NCBI RefSeq assembly: GCF_905475395.1
Contig: NC_058341.1
Location: 31,635,501-31,699,500, forward strand
From: Chrysoperla carnea
Taxonomy: Eukaryota; Arthropoda; Insecta; Neuroptera; Chrysopidae
DNA: 64,000 nucleotides
Reading direction: 5' to 3'
Shown here: one piece after another, positions 49,001 to 51,886 of the stretch
Numbering within the stretch: the first letter of the stretch is position 1
Layout of the letters: each line of letters begins with the position of its first letter
Notes under the pieces: model-generated
Databases searched by the model: none
What the model saw: only the letters and a program-made list of their open reading frames with translations
What the model was told of the DNA's origin: nothing
Made by a program: the position numbers and the translations under genes

Positions 49001-50091
49001 AACTACTTATATAACATAAGAGTTTTGAAAAAATATAAGAGTTTTTTACCTTCGCTGACATCTTTAGGTACATAAGAACGCCACCACCGAAAAATTAAAT
49101 AACCATCTTGGACACGAATAGTATAGTCTTCAGTACCATAAATTACGTCGCGAAACATAATTTTACCCGAAAGAGCATTTACAGTAAATGAACCTAAATA
49201 AAAAAAAAATCTATTAATCCACAAAATTTACAATCCAGAAAGTATATCAATCGAAAATTTTATTTTTAACTAATTAGCAAAATTTAAAAATCATCCTACA
49301 TAAAGTTATTAACTTTTTTGGATCAAATGATGATTTTTATTACGAAGAGGCGATGCAAAATACATATTTTTTTTCCAAATGATTATTTTGTACATTGGCA
49401 GTAACCCGAGAACCACTCATCGTTGAACTTAGTAAAAGTTGAACTTAGCTTGTTCAGATTACCATTTTCTGCAACTTTACTCATTAAATATTCTTAAGAA
49501 AATCATAAAAGTTGAACAAAAAATTTTAGCTCATCTTTCCATAAAACTCTAAAATCTCTATATGCAGGAATAACAGAAGGGTACTAATATGAATGAATAT
49601 GGAATTTGACTTCTTAAAACTCCATAACGAATCCAGCCTAGATCAAATAAATTCATTTCGGATAAAACTGTATCAAAATTTTGAAAATCAGTACATCAGT
49701 GAAATACAATCTTGCGAATTTCCAAATCAGACTGAGACTTGCTGACTTGCTGAATACTCACACGTCTGTGTACGAATATCCTTGCCGTTCTATTAACTTA
49801 ATAACTAAAATGTTCGATTGAATAAATTATATATAGCATACCTATTTTAAAATAACCAGTCTTAATACATAATCGATTAACAAGTTTTGTGATAATATAG
49901 CCAGCCACACGTGAATTATAATAAGTGATGTAAATAACCCAGACGAGAGCTAATATTAAACTAGATAACAATAATAAAAAACTACTATCCATAGGCAAAT
50001 CTTGAAAAGGTGTATAATTTGTATAATTTCCACTCCATTTTTCAGCGAATGAATCGCTAAAATTATCATACATTACGCTTAAGTCATACAT
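7843..50091 (-). CDS. tweek: tweek / BLTP1 (KIAA1109) bridge-like lipid transfer protein, complete, 50 coding exons
   Basis: This gene encodes a giant rod-shaped protein that moves phospholipids in bulk between the ER and other membranes. Drosophila tweek mutants have defects in synaptic vesicle recycling, and the human ortholog causes Alkuraya-Kucinskas syndrome (family knowledge). I joined 50 exons by GT-AG sites with matching phase. They sum to 15,972 nt and 5,323 residues, against about 5,000 in the human protein and a similar size in flies as I recall. Residues ~37-58 are a single N-terminal membrane anchor. The early part matches the N-terminal region (HVYNRSDLY; WRDLIPVIKLD; KCGCIGGCAFFG). 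Serine/asparagine-rich linkers lie around residues 1225-1730, 1930-2060 and 2200-2330. The C-terminal part carries the FSA_C-type region (SFKYDMRR, RAWYRRSI) and ends with the family block DYILQKLGF...HARTTIPKW. The start at 50091 is the first ATG after an in-frame stop and has A at -3. All exons are open, so the gene appears intact. Further optional exons in the large introns cannot be excluded. Confidence 0.95.
8048..8488 (-). other. tweek intron 49
   Basis: 441 bp, nothing recognised. Confidence 0.6.
8489..8721 (-). CDS. tweek: tweek exon 49
   Basis: Residues 5179-5256. A 45-residue Ser/Gln/Thr-rich linker, then the conserved DWRNYHCKTWHLEPTV. A longer antisense-frame ORF here is a shadow. 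Phase 0 in, 2 out. Confidence 0.95.
8796..8926 (-). CDS. tweek: tweek exon 48
   Basis: Residues 5135-5178: PIVECSFVTEFEDHIFVTVD then LHDLITSYVKEKERS, matching VECSVVTEFTDHICVTMDAE and FLHDLVSAYLKEKEKA. Phase 1 in, 0 out. Confidence 0.97.
8927..9311 (-). other. tweek intron 47
   Basis: 385 bp, nothing recognised. Confidence 0.6.
9312..9707 (-). CDS. tweek: tweek exon 47
   Basis: Residues 5003-5134: VHIVQTLTFSLGMND, MATVCRMSR, SLQEWFHYAFINSDIDAVDR and EVIFALPTLQLHLKTEHLQ. Matches the vertebrate YIVQTLDFHLG and ETIFALPRMQLDFKSIHVQ blocks. Phase 1 on both sides. Confidence 0.96.
9927..10085 (-). CDS. tweek: tweek exon 46
   Basis: Residues 4950-5002: MELHGRNISLACFHGINFKT then KSWALFSLKDPCISFETEAQ, matching SKSWALFHLEEPNIAFWTEAQ. 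Phase 1 on both sides. Confidence 0.96.
10248..10382 (-). CDS. tweek: tweek exon 45
   Basis: Residues 4905-4949: LLQDAKHHRHWQNVLASVAG then LPTLKLPLPNSG, matching LLDAAHHRHWPGVLKVVSG. Phase 1 on both sides. Confidence 0.96.
10442..10680 (-). CDS. tweek: tweek exon 44
   Basis: Residues 4825-4904: FMHGDLGWDQLQIMISKSTT then KLEEFFSQQFKSSKRVFSSL, matching FVHGDLKWDIFQVMISRSTT. Ends with a basic stretch. Phase 2 in, 1 out. Confidence 0.96.
10749..10947 (-). CDS. tweek: tweek exon 43
   Basis: Residues 4759-4825: LELRLDYMGTSVLMARVSAL and LRDEWKLVRKSS, matching EARVDYMGSSILMGIFSNAD and LQDEWKV. Phase 1 in, 2 out. Confidence 0.96.
11013..11170 (-). CDS. tweek: tweek exon 42
   Basis: Residues 4706-4758: SEGRLSIGSTGRKNMFVKLG then DAKGGIVGGTIELANIDTY, matching SKGGVVGGTIDVNAL. 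Phase 2 in, 1 out. Confidence 0.96.
11241..11403 (-). CDS. tweek: tweek exon 41
   Basis: Residues 4652-4706: TWETLVLFAINFTKLNVHMN then MGNVMGNVT, matching PWETLVVFAINLKQLNVQMN. Phase 1 in, 2 out. Confidence 0.96.
11404..11924 (-). other. tweek intron 40
   Basis: 521 bp, nothing recognised. Confidence 0.6.
11925..12019 (-). CDS. tweek: tweek exon 40
   Basis: Residues 4620-4651, a basic linker (SDKSPLLRDKLKLNLDQERQ). Supported by splice sites and phase (2 in, 1 out). Confidence 0.88.
12097..12322 (-). CDS. tweek: tweek exon 39
   Basis: Residues 4545-4620: DIGSASFKYDMRRLTEILAF then PRAWYRRSIVRRLFLGD, nearly identical to the vertebrate protein. Phase 1 in, 2 out. Confidence 0.97.
12395..13134 (-). 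CDS. tweek: tweek exon 38
   Basis: Residues 4298-4544. KKASLFVWMTLQSIPEETII, YASFPVDVIVYFHMQPSTFR, SCLPVSRVECMLQLPSLDIV, DFSVYIFHPYGG and RKDSLSINVEFVKFHVSRSR are hallmark blocks of the FSA_C-type region. Phase 2 in, 1 out. Confidence 0.97.
13135..13966 (-). other. tweek intron 37
   Basis: 832 bp, roughly 40% of which is the antisense retroelement fragment 13440-13770. Confidence 0.7.
13440..13770 (+). mobile_element. Non-LTR retrotransposon C-terminal fragment
   Basis: Plus strand reads TRAQLGRVVALLTGHYQLNY, HLHNMGISDDPTCKVC and IHVICTCRNLQDVRFE, a C-x2-C-x8-H-x4-C zinc-knuckle tail typical of jockey/R1-type ORF2 proteins. The frame is open to a TGA near 13717, where the copy at 47140-47530 has TGG, so the stop is a decay mutation. 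Antisense to tweek. Confidence 0.85.
13967..14281 (-). CDS. tweek: tweek exon 37
   Basis: Residues 4193-4298. Pro/Ser/Gly-rich linker then PTIFHIPAMDIRVHYTSTTT, matching vertebrate TTVFYIPGVDVKLHYNSKT. Donor GTATAA is weak but gives the correct phase (2) to the next exon. Confidence 0.9.
14282..14630 (-). other. tweek intron 36
   Basis: 349 bp, nothing recognised. Confidence 0.6.
14631..15011 (-). CDS. tweek: tweek exon 36
   Basis: Residues 4066-4193. NIDFELDVKVLINSGKCVLH is almost identical to human NIDFELDIRVEIDSGKCVLH. Preceded by an acidic then Thr/Gln-rich linker. Phase 2 on both sides. Confidence 0.96.
15012..16014 (-). other. tweek intron 35 (1.0 kb)
   Basis: AT-rich. A 117-codon plus-strand open frame (15651-16004) has no known motif and overlaps only intron, so it is not called. 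Confidence 0.55.
16015..16155 (-). CDS. tweek: tweek exon 35
   Basis: Residues 4019-4066: polar SPEDQPISGNSASFESSPRS then GGQPKVTFSDTHTICR, parallel to vertebrate SPGPRVTFNIQDTFPEE. The competing frame of the same strand is a shadow. Phase 2 on both sides. Confidence 0.9.
16156..17911 (-). other. tweek intron 34 (1.8 kb)
   Basis: Contains the sense-oriented retroelement fragment 17180-17700. The remainder is AT-rich without recognisable content. Confidence 0.7.
17180..17700 (-). mobile_element. Degenerate non-LTR retrotransposon RNase H fragment
   Basis: The minus strand reads YTDGSRAGDLSGVGVYVPR (first RNase H aspartate), then SDSQAA, then a VPSYSGVNGNEAA block, with frameshifts and stops between them. 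This is the RNase H domain of a jockey-type ORF2. Its 3' end continues into the segment shared with 47140-47530 and carries a 28-bp tandem duplication around 17238-17293 (TAGCTGTGGTTATA units). It lies in the same orientation as tweek and ends abruptly at an A/T run near 17180. Confidence 0.85.
17912..18058 (-). CDS. tweek: tweek exon 34
   Basis: Residues 3970-4019: KLRRKQSSKATSIKEKFGLG then RSRSFIVPSPTPEHQLER, matching KLRRSSMRAASLKDKWGLG. Phase 2 on both sides. Confidence 0.95.
18059..18366 (-). other. tweek intron 33
   Basis: 308 bp, nothing recognised. Confidence 0.6.
18367..18988 (-). CDS. tweek: tweek exon 33
   Basis: Residues 3763-3970. SLVSKAGFVGLCLRFADDFE, EWKPDMNDSTFMNYCVVSEG, GVDIHLDVNVGKQLSALGHT and the helix NEQAKIINDLRSLGASHGTI match the family. 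Acidic run ETINMDDDSDEGDQGD in between. Phase 1 in, 2 out. Confidence 0.96.
18989..19313 (-). other. tweek intron 32
   Basis: 325 bp, nothing recognised. Confidence 0.6.
19314..19395 (-). CDS. tweek: tweek exon 32
   Basis: Residues 3736-3762: NSWGQRSMFDSESRAAVVIT then LERTSIS, equivalent to the vertebrate TGSALVLTIESTLIT stretch. Phase 0 in, 1 out. Confidence 0.9.
19458..20066 (-). CDS. tweek: tweek exon 31
   Basis: Residues 3533-3735. RIQLTATTPTNSAVRLETGA, KLFGRAKVDINLSLGQLIK, LVWLNYKNAYEYWNEKRANL and GTLFLQLTVEDMGICLPL are strongly conserved. Phase 0 on both sides. Confidence 0.96.
20299..20424 (-). CDS. tweek: tweek exon 30
   Basis: Residues 3491-3532: EVNEVVQKVYGAEKPVPIWL then RILFSLMIRIK, matching EVNEVIQKVSGGEQPIPLW. 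Phase 0 on both sides. Confidence 0.96.
20425..20970 (-). other. tweek intron 29, with an interspersed repeat
   Basis: 546 bp. The 20720-20810 part (ATCTCAAAACTACACACCC then AATCGTTAAAAGAATCC) is a copy of the repeat seen at 31275-31365. Confidence 0.55.
20971..21763 (-). CDS. tweek: tweek exon 29
   Basis: Residues 3226-3490. VGAINIDIPQHPVALHDMM, ALLPSLQAQYKMDQV, KFTIDLPQHSLSFTTKL and EHSLTTDLLNHLVFVQKVFM are all near-identical to vertebrate blocks. Phase 2 in, 0 out. Confidence 0.96.
21828..22059 (-). CDS. tweek: tweek exon 28
   Basis: Residues 3149-3226. RFIVFGVARIHRTRLLATLS, LEAEITSLHSSLTCR and MIVLLEGVAPNQQ correspond to vertebrate LIVFGIGMVNRTHLEADIGG and IVLLEGITPN. Phase 1 in, 2 out. 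Confidence 0.95.
22289..22440 (-). CDS. tweek: tweek exon 27
   Basis: Residues 3098-3148, a polar linker (HDSIDGVKGHKQYIRKPDPP; KGEQRTTTPLSHSTQL). Splice sites and phase (2 in, 1 out) support it. Confidence 0.88.
22505..22868 (-). CDS. tweek: tweek exon 26, with two possible acceptors
   Basis: Residues 2977-3098. PKCWKTVYYLLDLYATMPET matches vertebrate AECWQNMYKLLNFYSLISD. Two AG acceptors six nucleotides apart (exon starting at 22874 or 22868) both keep the frame and differ by two residues. Phase 1 in, 2 out. Confidence 0.92.
23068..23752 (-). CDS. tweek: tweek exon 25
   Basis: Residues 2749-2976. LLDAHIIFQPLLSCLGV, KSGKFVLDIPSETPAFLCE and NIRYISQQVNMPLLRLLHQF match vertebrate VFKPLLSHTGIQ and SQHVDMALVRLIHQF. 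Phase 0 in, 1 out. Confidence 0.95.
23753..24600 (-). other. tweek intron 24
   Basis: 848 bp. A patch at 24110-24260 is less AT-rich, as transposon remnants here often are, but I recognise no protein motif in it. Confidence 0.45.
24601..24869 (-). CDS. tweek: tweek exon 24
   Basis: Residues 2659-2748. Ser/Thr/Asn-rich linker ending in SSEDLYSWMAKQQDYIRDKL, comparable with vertebrate FYNWMSNA. Phase 1 in, 0 out. Confidence 0.88.
25979..26862. mobile_element. Composite element with ~70-75-bp inverted ends and internal direct repeats
   Basis: The left arm 25979-26053 and right arm 26792-26862 are inverted copies; both contain TATTCTCTTAG, GGTAAGAGATAGAGG and ACAATTTAA. Inside, an ~85-bp unit beginning CGAAAAAATGTTTC occurs at about 26313 and again near 26733. 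The core (26070-26720) also holds ACGGACCCAAGACCCAATTG, a GGAC tetranucleotide array and GGAAATGGACTAATTA. The core recurs at 50760-51360. No transposase frame exists. It is best described as a non-autonomous element of unknown superfamily. Confidence 0.7.
26539..26581. repeat. ACGG/GGAC tetranucleotide array
   Basis: About ten uninterrupted GGAC units. The second copy of the element at 51210 has only short degenerate remnants (GACGGACAGACA), so this array expanded in one copy. The antisense frame reading repeated SVRP is a translation artefact. Confidence 0.95.
26978..27112 (-). CDS. tweek: tweek exon 23
   Basis: Residues 2614-2658: VPFRKHKSLQPTQVPSSSRA then SIVFPLLSGGNPFLQRRSHD. It corresponds in position to the vertebrate ESLLSYLTGSFPSLHNLL segment. 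Phase 1 on both sides. Confidence 0.87.
27113..29077 (-). other. tweek intron 22 (2.0 kb)
   Basis: AT-rich, no recognisable element or exon. Confidence 0.6.
29078..29212 (-). CDS. tweek: tweek exon 22
   Basis: Residues 2569-2613: a proline-rich linker (QSPGPPVNSPRTINNPVAVV, then TSPSPPS). Phase 1 on both sides. Confidence 0.85.
29390..29494 (-). CDS. tweek: tweek exon 21
   Basis: Residues 2534-2568: RYTDGENSAEDNEPNDECAV and LLNTQHSTIQHPSSS, an acidic then polar linker. Placed by splice sites and phase 1 continuity on both sides. Confidence 0.82.
29950..30110 (+). mobile_element. Possible RTE-type non-LTR retrotransposon remnant
   Basis: The plus strand reads EIND-ILQNEDIVRF then ARRNQWFAHINTW. 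This resembles the C-terminal end of RTE-like ORF2 proteins, which commonly have a D-I-V-x-F-I...R-x-W-x-G-H-V pattern. After about 40 codons it decays into stops and a 10-bp tandem repeat (three copies of AATACGAATA-like units at 30070-30098). Confidence 0.4.
31275..31365 (+). repeat. Interspersed repeat, copy related to 20720-20810
   Basis: Reads ATCTCAAAAACTACTCACTC and continues AATCGCTAAATGAATC, then TTTTTTGGGTTGTAATTATT. The intron at 20720-20810 has the same core with about 80-85% identity over ~90 bp by eye. Confidence 0.55.
32488..32548 (-). CDS. tweek: tweek exon 20 (61-nt small exon)
   Basis: Residues 2514-2533, VNTSIDFVNNIAGPSVVHYE. Supported by an AG acceptor, a GTAAGA donor and the fact that skipping it (61 nt) would break the frame. 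No clear homology to the vertebrate linker. Phase 0 in, 1 out. Confidence 0.75.
32625..32750 (-). CDS. tweek: tweek exon 19
   Basis: Residues 2472-2513: GVIVLSRQWKNVLYTPLLLE then KTKFTKPLNVTFAVPEVDE. Corresponds to human LVALARQWMKF. Phase 0 on both sides. Confidence 0.92.
32751..33216 (-). other. tweek intron 18
   Basis: 466 bp, nothing recognised. Confidence 0.6.
33217..33378 (-). CDS. tweek: tweek exon 18
   Basis: Residues 2418-2471: SRYNRLTPLAKTLKEDPSCQ and LCSILQKYVLQSD, close to human KYNRLTKVARFLQENPSCLL. Phase 0 on both sides. Confidence 0.95.
33450..34354 (-). CDS. tweek: tweek exon 17
   Basis: Residues 2116-2417. ITAIPEHFSKVLFT, EEKLGFIMFECGLEGVSLK, FIELKTVWFNFAAPPRAP and NLLSTASPAINAWLSPSNRF are conserved family blocks. 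A Ser/Asn-rich linker sits between them. Phase 1 in, phase 0 out. Confidence 0.95.
34355..34716 (-). other. tweek intron 16
   Basis: 362 bp. The right part ends near GGACACCCTGTATTTTATGG, resembling a mariner-type terminal sequence. The opposite end is not convincing, so only a possible decayed MITE is noted. Confidence 0.3.
34717..35871 (-). CDS. tweek: tweek exon 16 (longest exon)
   Basis: Residues 1731-2115. RRTVVVKLKGDVDIMVTPVV and LPKVNITMLQASVVEEI match the vertebrate blocks TTAIVEVKGTVDIVLTPLV and IPKVNLCLLQASVEE. The second half is a Gly/Ser/Asn-rich linker (GGGGS-like) without close vertebrate counterpart. Phase 1 on both sides. Confidence 0.95.
35952..36134 (-). CDS. tweek: tweek exon 15
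   Basis: Residues 1670-1730: GGRYIPRFETISEGFTSLKM, then a proline/threonine-rich tail. Compatible with the human FKVIKQGLTANSLL region by position. Phase 1 on both sides. Confidence 0.9.
36135..36686 (-). other. tweek intron 14
   Basis: 552 bp; no recognisable element. Confidence 0.6.
36687..37306 (-). CDS. tweek: tweek exon 14
   Basis: Residues 1463-1669. Linker with His/Ser/Asn-rich sequence, then SSTSFISAVSSQEDMTLVNL and SYVSHLSQVRCSNW, matching vertebrate QASFVSALGGEDD and YLTQFQVINW. Phase 2 in, phase 1 out. Confidence 0.93.
37307..39720 (-). other. tweek intron 13 (2.4 kb)
   Basis: Large AT-rich intron within the linker-coding part of the gene. No transposon end, ORF with a known domain, or extra exon with compatible splice sites stood out. 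Confidence 0.6.
39721..40239 (-). CDS. tweek: tweek exon 13
   Basis: Residues 1290-1463. Serine-rich linker that includes SEAFFSADEEVTGSSSRASS, equivalent to the vertebrate SEAYFSAAEEF motif. Phase 2 on both sides; donor GTAAAC. Confidence 0.92.
40240..40652 (-). other. tweek intron 12
   Basis: 413 bp of AT-rich sequence, nothing recognised. Confidence 0.6.
40653..40849 (-). CDS. tweek: tweek exon 12
   Basis: Residues 1225-1290, a charged then Ser/Thr-rich linker (ESPRIKSAFDRKDKDGLNRS; SSATSTSPLC) expected to be disordered. Supported mainly by splice sites and phase (0 in, 2 out). Confidence 0.88.
41069..41195 (-). CDS. tweek: tweek exon 11
   Basis: Residues 1182-1224: GKDPGFGQSIIHEGQLVFHT then PPYSLQDVSLHEVGVLTK. 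Corresponds to the family segment just before the low-complexity linkers. Phase 2 in, phase 0 out. Confidence 0.92.
41269..41463 (-). CDS. tweek: tweek exon 10
   Basis: Residues 1117-1182: KTKRLWFLWAGD, then the cysteine block GKCGCIGGCAFFG and PKFFKPSKSDIQDG. The KCGCLGGC-type motif is a hallmark of the family. Phase 2 on both sides. Confidence 0.95.
41464..41989 (-). other. tweek intron 9
   Basis: 526 bp. A 69-codon open frame at 41625-41834 has no recognisable homology and no splice continuity with tweek, so it is not called as a gene. Confidence 0.5.
41990..42543 (-). CDS. tweek: tweek exon 9
   Basis: Residues 933-1117. Contains a proline-rich KPPRPPKLCLHGLPPLQCP patch, then IDAIDLTIVENGTALQAW, STCNLHGQHVKSGI and NWLEIGSINVGPVIVE. 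Ends in phase 2 at donor GTAAGT. Confidence 0.94.
42690..42809 (-). CDS. tweek: tweek exon 8
   Basis: Residues 893-932: IRGHAMFSDEGRSLDEETLE then YAWMIEIQLGKLSGRITMPQ, aligning with the human segment that contains AMFSAEGLPLGSDSLEYAW. Phase 0 on both sides. Confidence 0.95.
42810..43283 (-). other. tweek intron 7
   Basis: 474 bp, no recognisable element. An antisense ORF across the junction is a shadow of exon 7. Confidence 0.6.
43284..43691 (-). CDS. tweek: tweek exon 7
   Basis: Residues 757-892. An asparagine-rich linker leads into YRPLDVQVQITMHDIQAHL, CPVILLERFGVEIKK and LQVLLSPSMLLVSD. Phase 0 on both sides. Confidence 0.95.
43692..44474 (-). other. tweek intron 6
   Basis: 783 bp. Near 43932 the plus strand reads ACAGAGTGAACCATTTTAAA, which resembles the ends of mariner-like elements, but I found no matching inverted copy, so no element is claimed. 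Confidence 0.4.
44475..44796 (-). CDS. tweek: tweek exon 6
   Basis: Residues 649-756, with GWVDCWSVP, INYIYHPIPP and LPPDKVSLELEIGPSVLYLYG. These match the conserved GWVECWTVP and LPPDKLHVEMEL blocks of the vertebrate protein. Phase 2 in, phase 0 out. Confidence 0.95.
44797..45338 (-). other. tweek intron 5
   Basis: 542 bp. No recognisable element. Confidence 0.6.
45339..45898 (-). CDS. tweek: tweek exon 5
   Basis: Residues 463-648. Landmarks: KDFFQDLINDW, FVPYTWKISIL, NWIDCTSQNQENCHLAFCG, FDLPFVDFLP and KWRNVCQK. Enters in phase 0, leaves in phase 2, donor GTTTGT. Confidence 0.95.
45968..46012. repeat. 45-nt poly(A) tract (poly(U) in tweek pre-mRNA)
   Basis: An uninterrupted run of 45 A on the plus strand, read as U45 in the tweek transcript, starting about 70 nt upstream of the exon 5 acceptor. 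No SINE-like body precedes it, so slippage expansion is likelier than a retroposed tail. Assembly length of such a run is uncertain. Confidence 0.9.
46187..46246. repeat. Short tandem duplication
   Basis: A unit starting CTTCTTTATTAGAGTATGTA occurs at 46187 and again at 46220, a period of 33 bp. The matching part covers about 27 bp and is identical, so the duplication is recent. Confidence 0.85.
46585..46919 (-). CDS. tweek: tweek exon 4
   Basis: Residues 351-462. Contains FSYGPWADRQRD, RFFFPSDYQPLKV and KETNAVHVNIGPGSYLEV, which correspond to strongly conserved vertebrate blocks. Enters in phase 1, leaves in phase 0, donor GTAAGT. Confidence 0.95.
46920..47893 (-). other. tweek intron 3
   Basis: 974 bp holding the antisense-oriented non-LTR fragment at 47140-47530, annotated separately. 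The rest is featureless AT-rich DNA. Confidence 0.7.
47140..47530 (+). mobile_element. Degenerate non-LTR retrotransposon fragment (RNase H end and C-terminal tail)
   Basis: On the plus strand this reads, with several stops, a jockey-type ORF2 end: TRTQLRKMVELLTGH, then NYHLHNMGISDDPTCRV, then an IHVIC block of a C-x2-C...H-x4-C zinc-knuckle tail. It shares near-identical DNA with the fragment at 13440-13770, and its start overlaps the end of the fragment at 17180-17700. It lies antisense inside tweek intron 3 and is broken by an in-frame stop after the TCRVFM stretch. Confidence 0.8.
47894..48550 (-). CDS. tweek: tweek exon 3
   Basis: Residues 132-350. Landmarks are FELHVYNRSDLY, WRDLIPVIKLD, STKPAASSLDHFMHF, RYMGEGFVVM and MYMDEPGIVPEEP, all matching the vertebrate protein by eye. 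A short lysine-rich insert lies near residues 160-195. Phase 1 on both sides. Confidence 0.95.
48551..49049 (-). other. tweek intron 2, with a ten-G run
   Basis: The intron contains a pure run of ten G at 48771-48780, striking in this AT-rich context. Nearby sequence (CTAGAGATAGAGAAAAATTTT) is weakly reminiscent of the interspersed repeat at 25979-26862. Confidence 0.5.
49050..49193 (-). CDS. tweek: tweek exon 2
   Basis: Residues 84-131, containing LSGKIMFRDV and the conserved GYLIFRWWRSY block typical of the N-terminal region of this family. Acceptor TTTAG and donor GTAAAA; phase 1 on both sides. Confidence 0.93.
49194..49841 (-). other. tweek intron 1
   Basis: 648 bp of AT-rich sequence with no element or ORF that I recognise. 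Confidence 0.7.
49842..50091 (-). CDS. tweek: tweek exon 1
   Basis: Residues 1-83. Contains the initiator Met, an acidic/polar head with possible N-glycosylation sites (NYT, NFS), and a hydrophobic segment at residues 37-58 followed by the conserved YITYYNSR. Donor GTATGC, ending in phase 1. A second Met at residue 7 could also serve as start. Confidence 0.92.
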
Positions 50092-50392
50092 TATTATTGA
50101 TAAGGTGATGTTTTCTTCGTTAATTAGAACGATATTTTTTTAGTCATGGATTACATTTTTATTTAATCTAAAATAATAAATAATTGTGACATTTAATATG
50201 TATTGATTTATATTATATTAAAATTAATTACGATACCTAGTAAAGTATAATTGTTTAAATATTTAGTTAATTTATATTTTAATTGTTCAGTCCACATTTT
50301 GACAACTGATTTGACGTTTACTAAATATAGATAATGTATAAGTTTTTTTTAAAATCAATACAAGTATATTTTGGTGGTGCAATTCTTTTGTT
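50092..50392. promoter_or_regulatory. Presumed tweek 5' UTR and promoter region
   Basis: 301 bp between the tweek ATG and the ATG of a possible divergent small ORF. An in-frame stop precedes the tweek ATG. No clear TATA box or initiator can be singled out in the AT-rich background. Confidence 0.3.
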
Positions 50393-50635
50393 ATGGCAAT
50401 TACTAATTGCATGAATTTGGTTTACACCACACGTTTAAAGATATCTTTAAAACTCAAAATTATATTTTGTTCAATACTGTTTATTGGAGCGTTCTTTATC
50501 TTTAAAAACTATGAAGGGAAAGTCCTACAGTATCAATTGAATTTCTTAGTTTATGAACTTCAGCCCTGGTATCCCAAAAACTATCTATTGAATCTTTTTT
50601 ATACTATGTATAATAGTTTCATTTCCGCTTGGTGA
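50393..50635 (+). CDS. Possible 80-codon single-pass membrane microprotein
   Basis: Intronless frame with ATG in a favourable context (G at -3, G at +4), divergent from tweek. It has a basic segment, a hydrophobic stretch at residues ~24-37 (IIFCSILFIGAFFIF) and an aromatic-rich tail ending FISAW. Base composition is less AT-rich than the flanks. I recognise no family. It could equally be a chance ORF or part of the tweek 5' region on the other strand. Confidence 0.28.
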   Translation: MAITNCMNLVYTTRLKISLKLKIIFCSILFIGAFFIFKNYEGKVLQYQLNFLVYELQPWYPKNYLLNLFYTMYNSFISAW

Positions 50636-50759
50636 AAATTAGGTATAATACCAAAACGTGTATATCAAATATATATAATATTTGTAACCGGGTTCCACTT
50701 GAAAAAAATACAAAAATTATTACTTCTGATTGAGTCAAAATAATTTTCTAGACTAATTT

Positions 50760-51360
50760 AGAGCAAACAAGTGAAAACAAACAATTGTTACCAACAGTTA
50801 ATTGTTGAAATACCATGTATGGGAGTATTGATGACGCAATAGTTTGTTTTTTGACGTCACGTAAATAAAAAAAGATATCCACTTTTAAATAGCCACACAC
50901 ACATGACTGATATTCCCATATTAATACATACTTTAAATTTGCACCTAATTAGCGCTCTCGTGGGTAAACAGTGATGTTTACAAAAAATGTTCTGAACAAA
51001 AGTTGTTTATTTTTTTATAAGGAACATTTTTTGCATTTAAACTTTTGTCCTATCTCTAACGGTTTACAAAATGGTTCCTACGGACCCAAGACCCAATTGA
51101 CTTATATTGCTCATTTACGAACTCGACCTCAGTTTTTACGTCCTGGGTACGCTATAAAAATTTCATCTTGATATCTCTTTTCGTTTTTGAGTTGTCGTTG
51201 ACAGATAGACGGACAGACAATCGGAAATGGACTAATTACGTGATTCTATGAACATCTATACCAAAATTTTTTTCGTAGCATCAAAAATTTTCCGCGTTAC
51301 AAACTTGGGGCTAAACTTAATATACTATATATATTTCATATATACATGGTATAAAAATAG
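50760..51360 (+). repeat. Second copy of the interspersed repeat core
   Basis: Same order of blocks as 26070-26720: AAGTGAAAACAAACAATT, TGACGTCACGTAAATAA, CGTGGGTAAACAGTGATGTT, ACGGACCCAAGACCCAATTG, then GGAAATGGACTAATTA. It lacks the long inverted arms of the first copy and has almost no GGAC array. It occupies about a third of the tweek-Siva divergent intergenic region. Confidence 0.8.
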
Positions 51361-51774
51361 TAAGAATAGAGTTTTTACTTTAACTTTGCACTTGGCAATT
51401 TGTGGAGCTGAAATCTGGATAATCATAATTTGGCTCGATTTTTAACCAGTAGCATCGTTTTCGCTTAATTAATTTAATACAAAGTTTTTAAAAAAATTTT
51501 AAAGATAAATTTTTATCAAATTTGCATGATTGTCGTACTCCGCACAAACAATTAGGGTACTCAATATAAAAACAAGAAAAATAATTTATTATCAATAGTG
51601 TAAACCGTATCAGCGAATCATGATAATTTTATAAAATACAAAACCAAAGAGAAGTTTATATTTTTTAAATGTGAAAACTTTTCTGAGTTTAAAAAATTAA
51701 TTGCAAAATAGTCAAAAATAGTCAACTTCAAAGTTTTTTGGTAAAAGCATGTAATATTTTATAATTTTAACAAA

Positions 51775-51886
51775 ATGCCAAAACGATTATGTCCATTTGA
51801 AAATGACGTATGTCGACAAATGAAATTTCATATTAGCCAAAAAGAAATTGATGTCAATTCAAAAGAAAATATTGAAAAAGTTTATT
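51775..51886 (+). CDS. Siva: Siva exon 1
   Basis: Residues 1-37 including the MPKR-CPF start; donor GTAAGA, phase 1. Confidence 0.92.
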
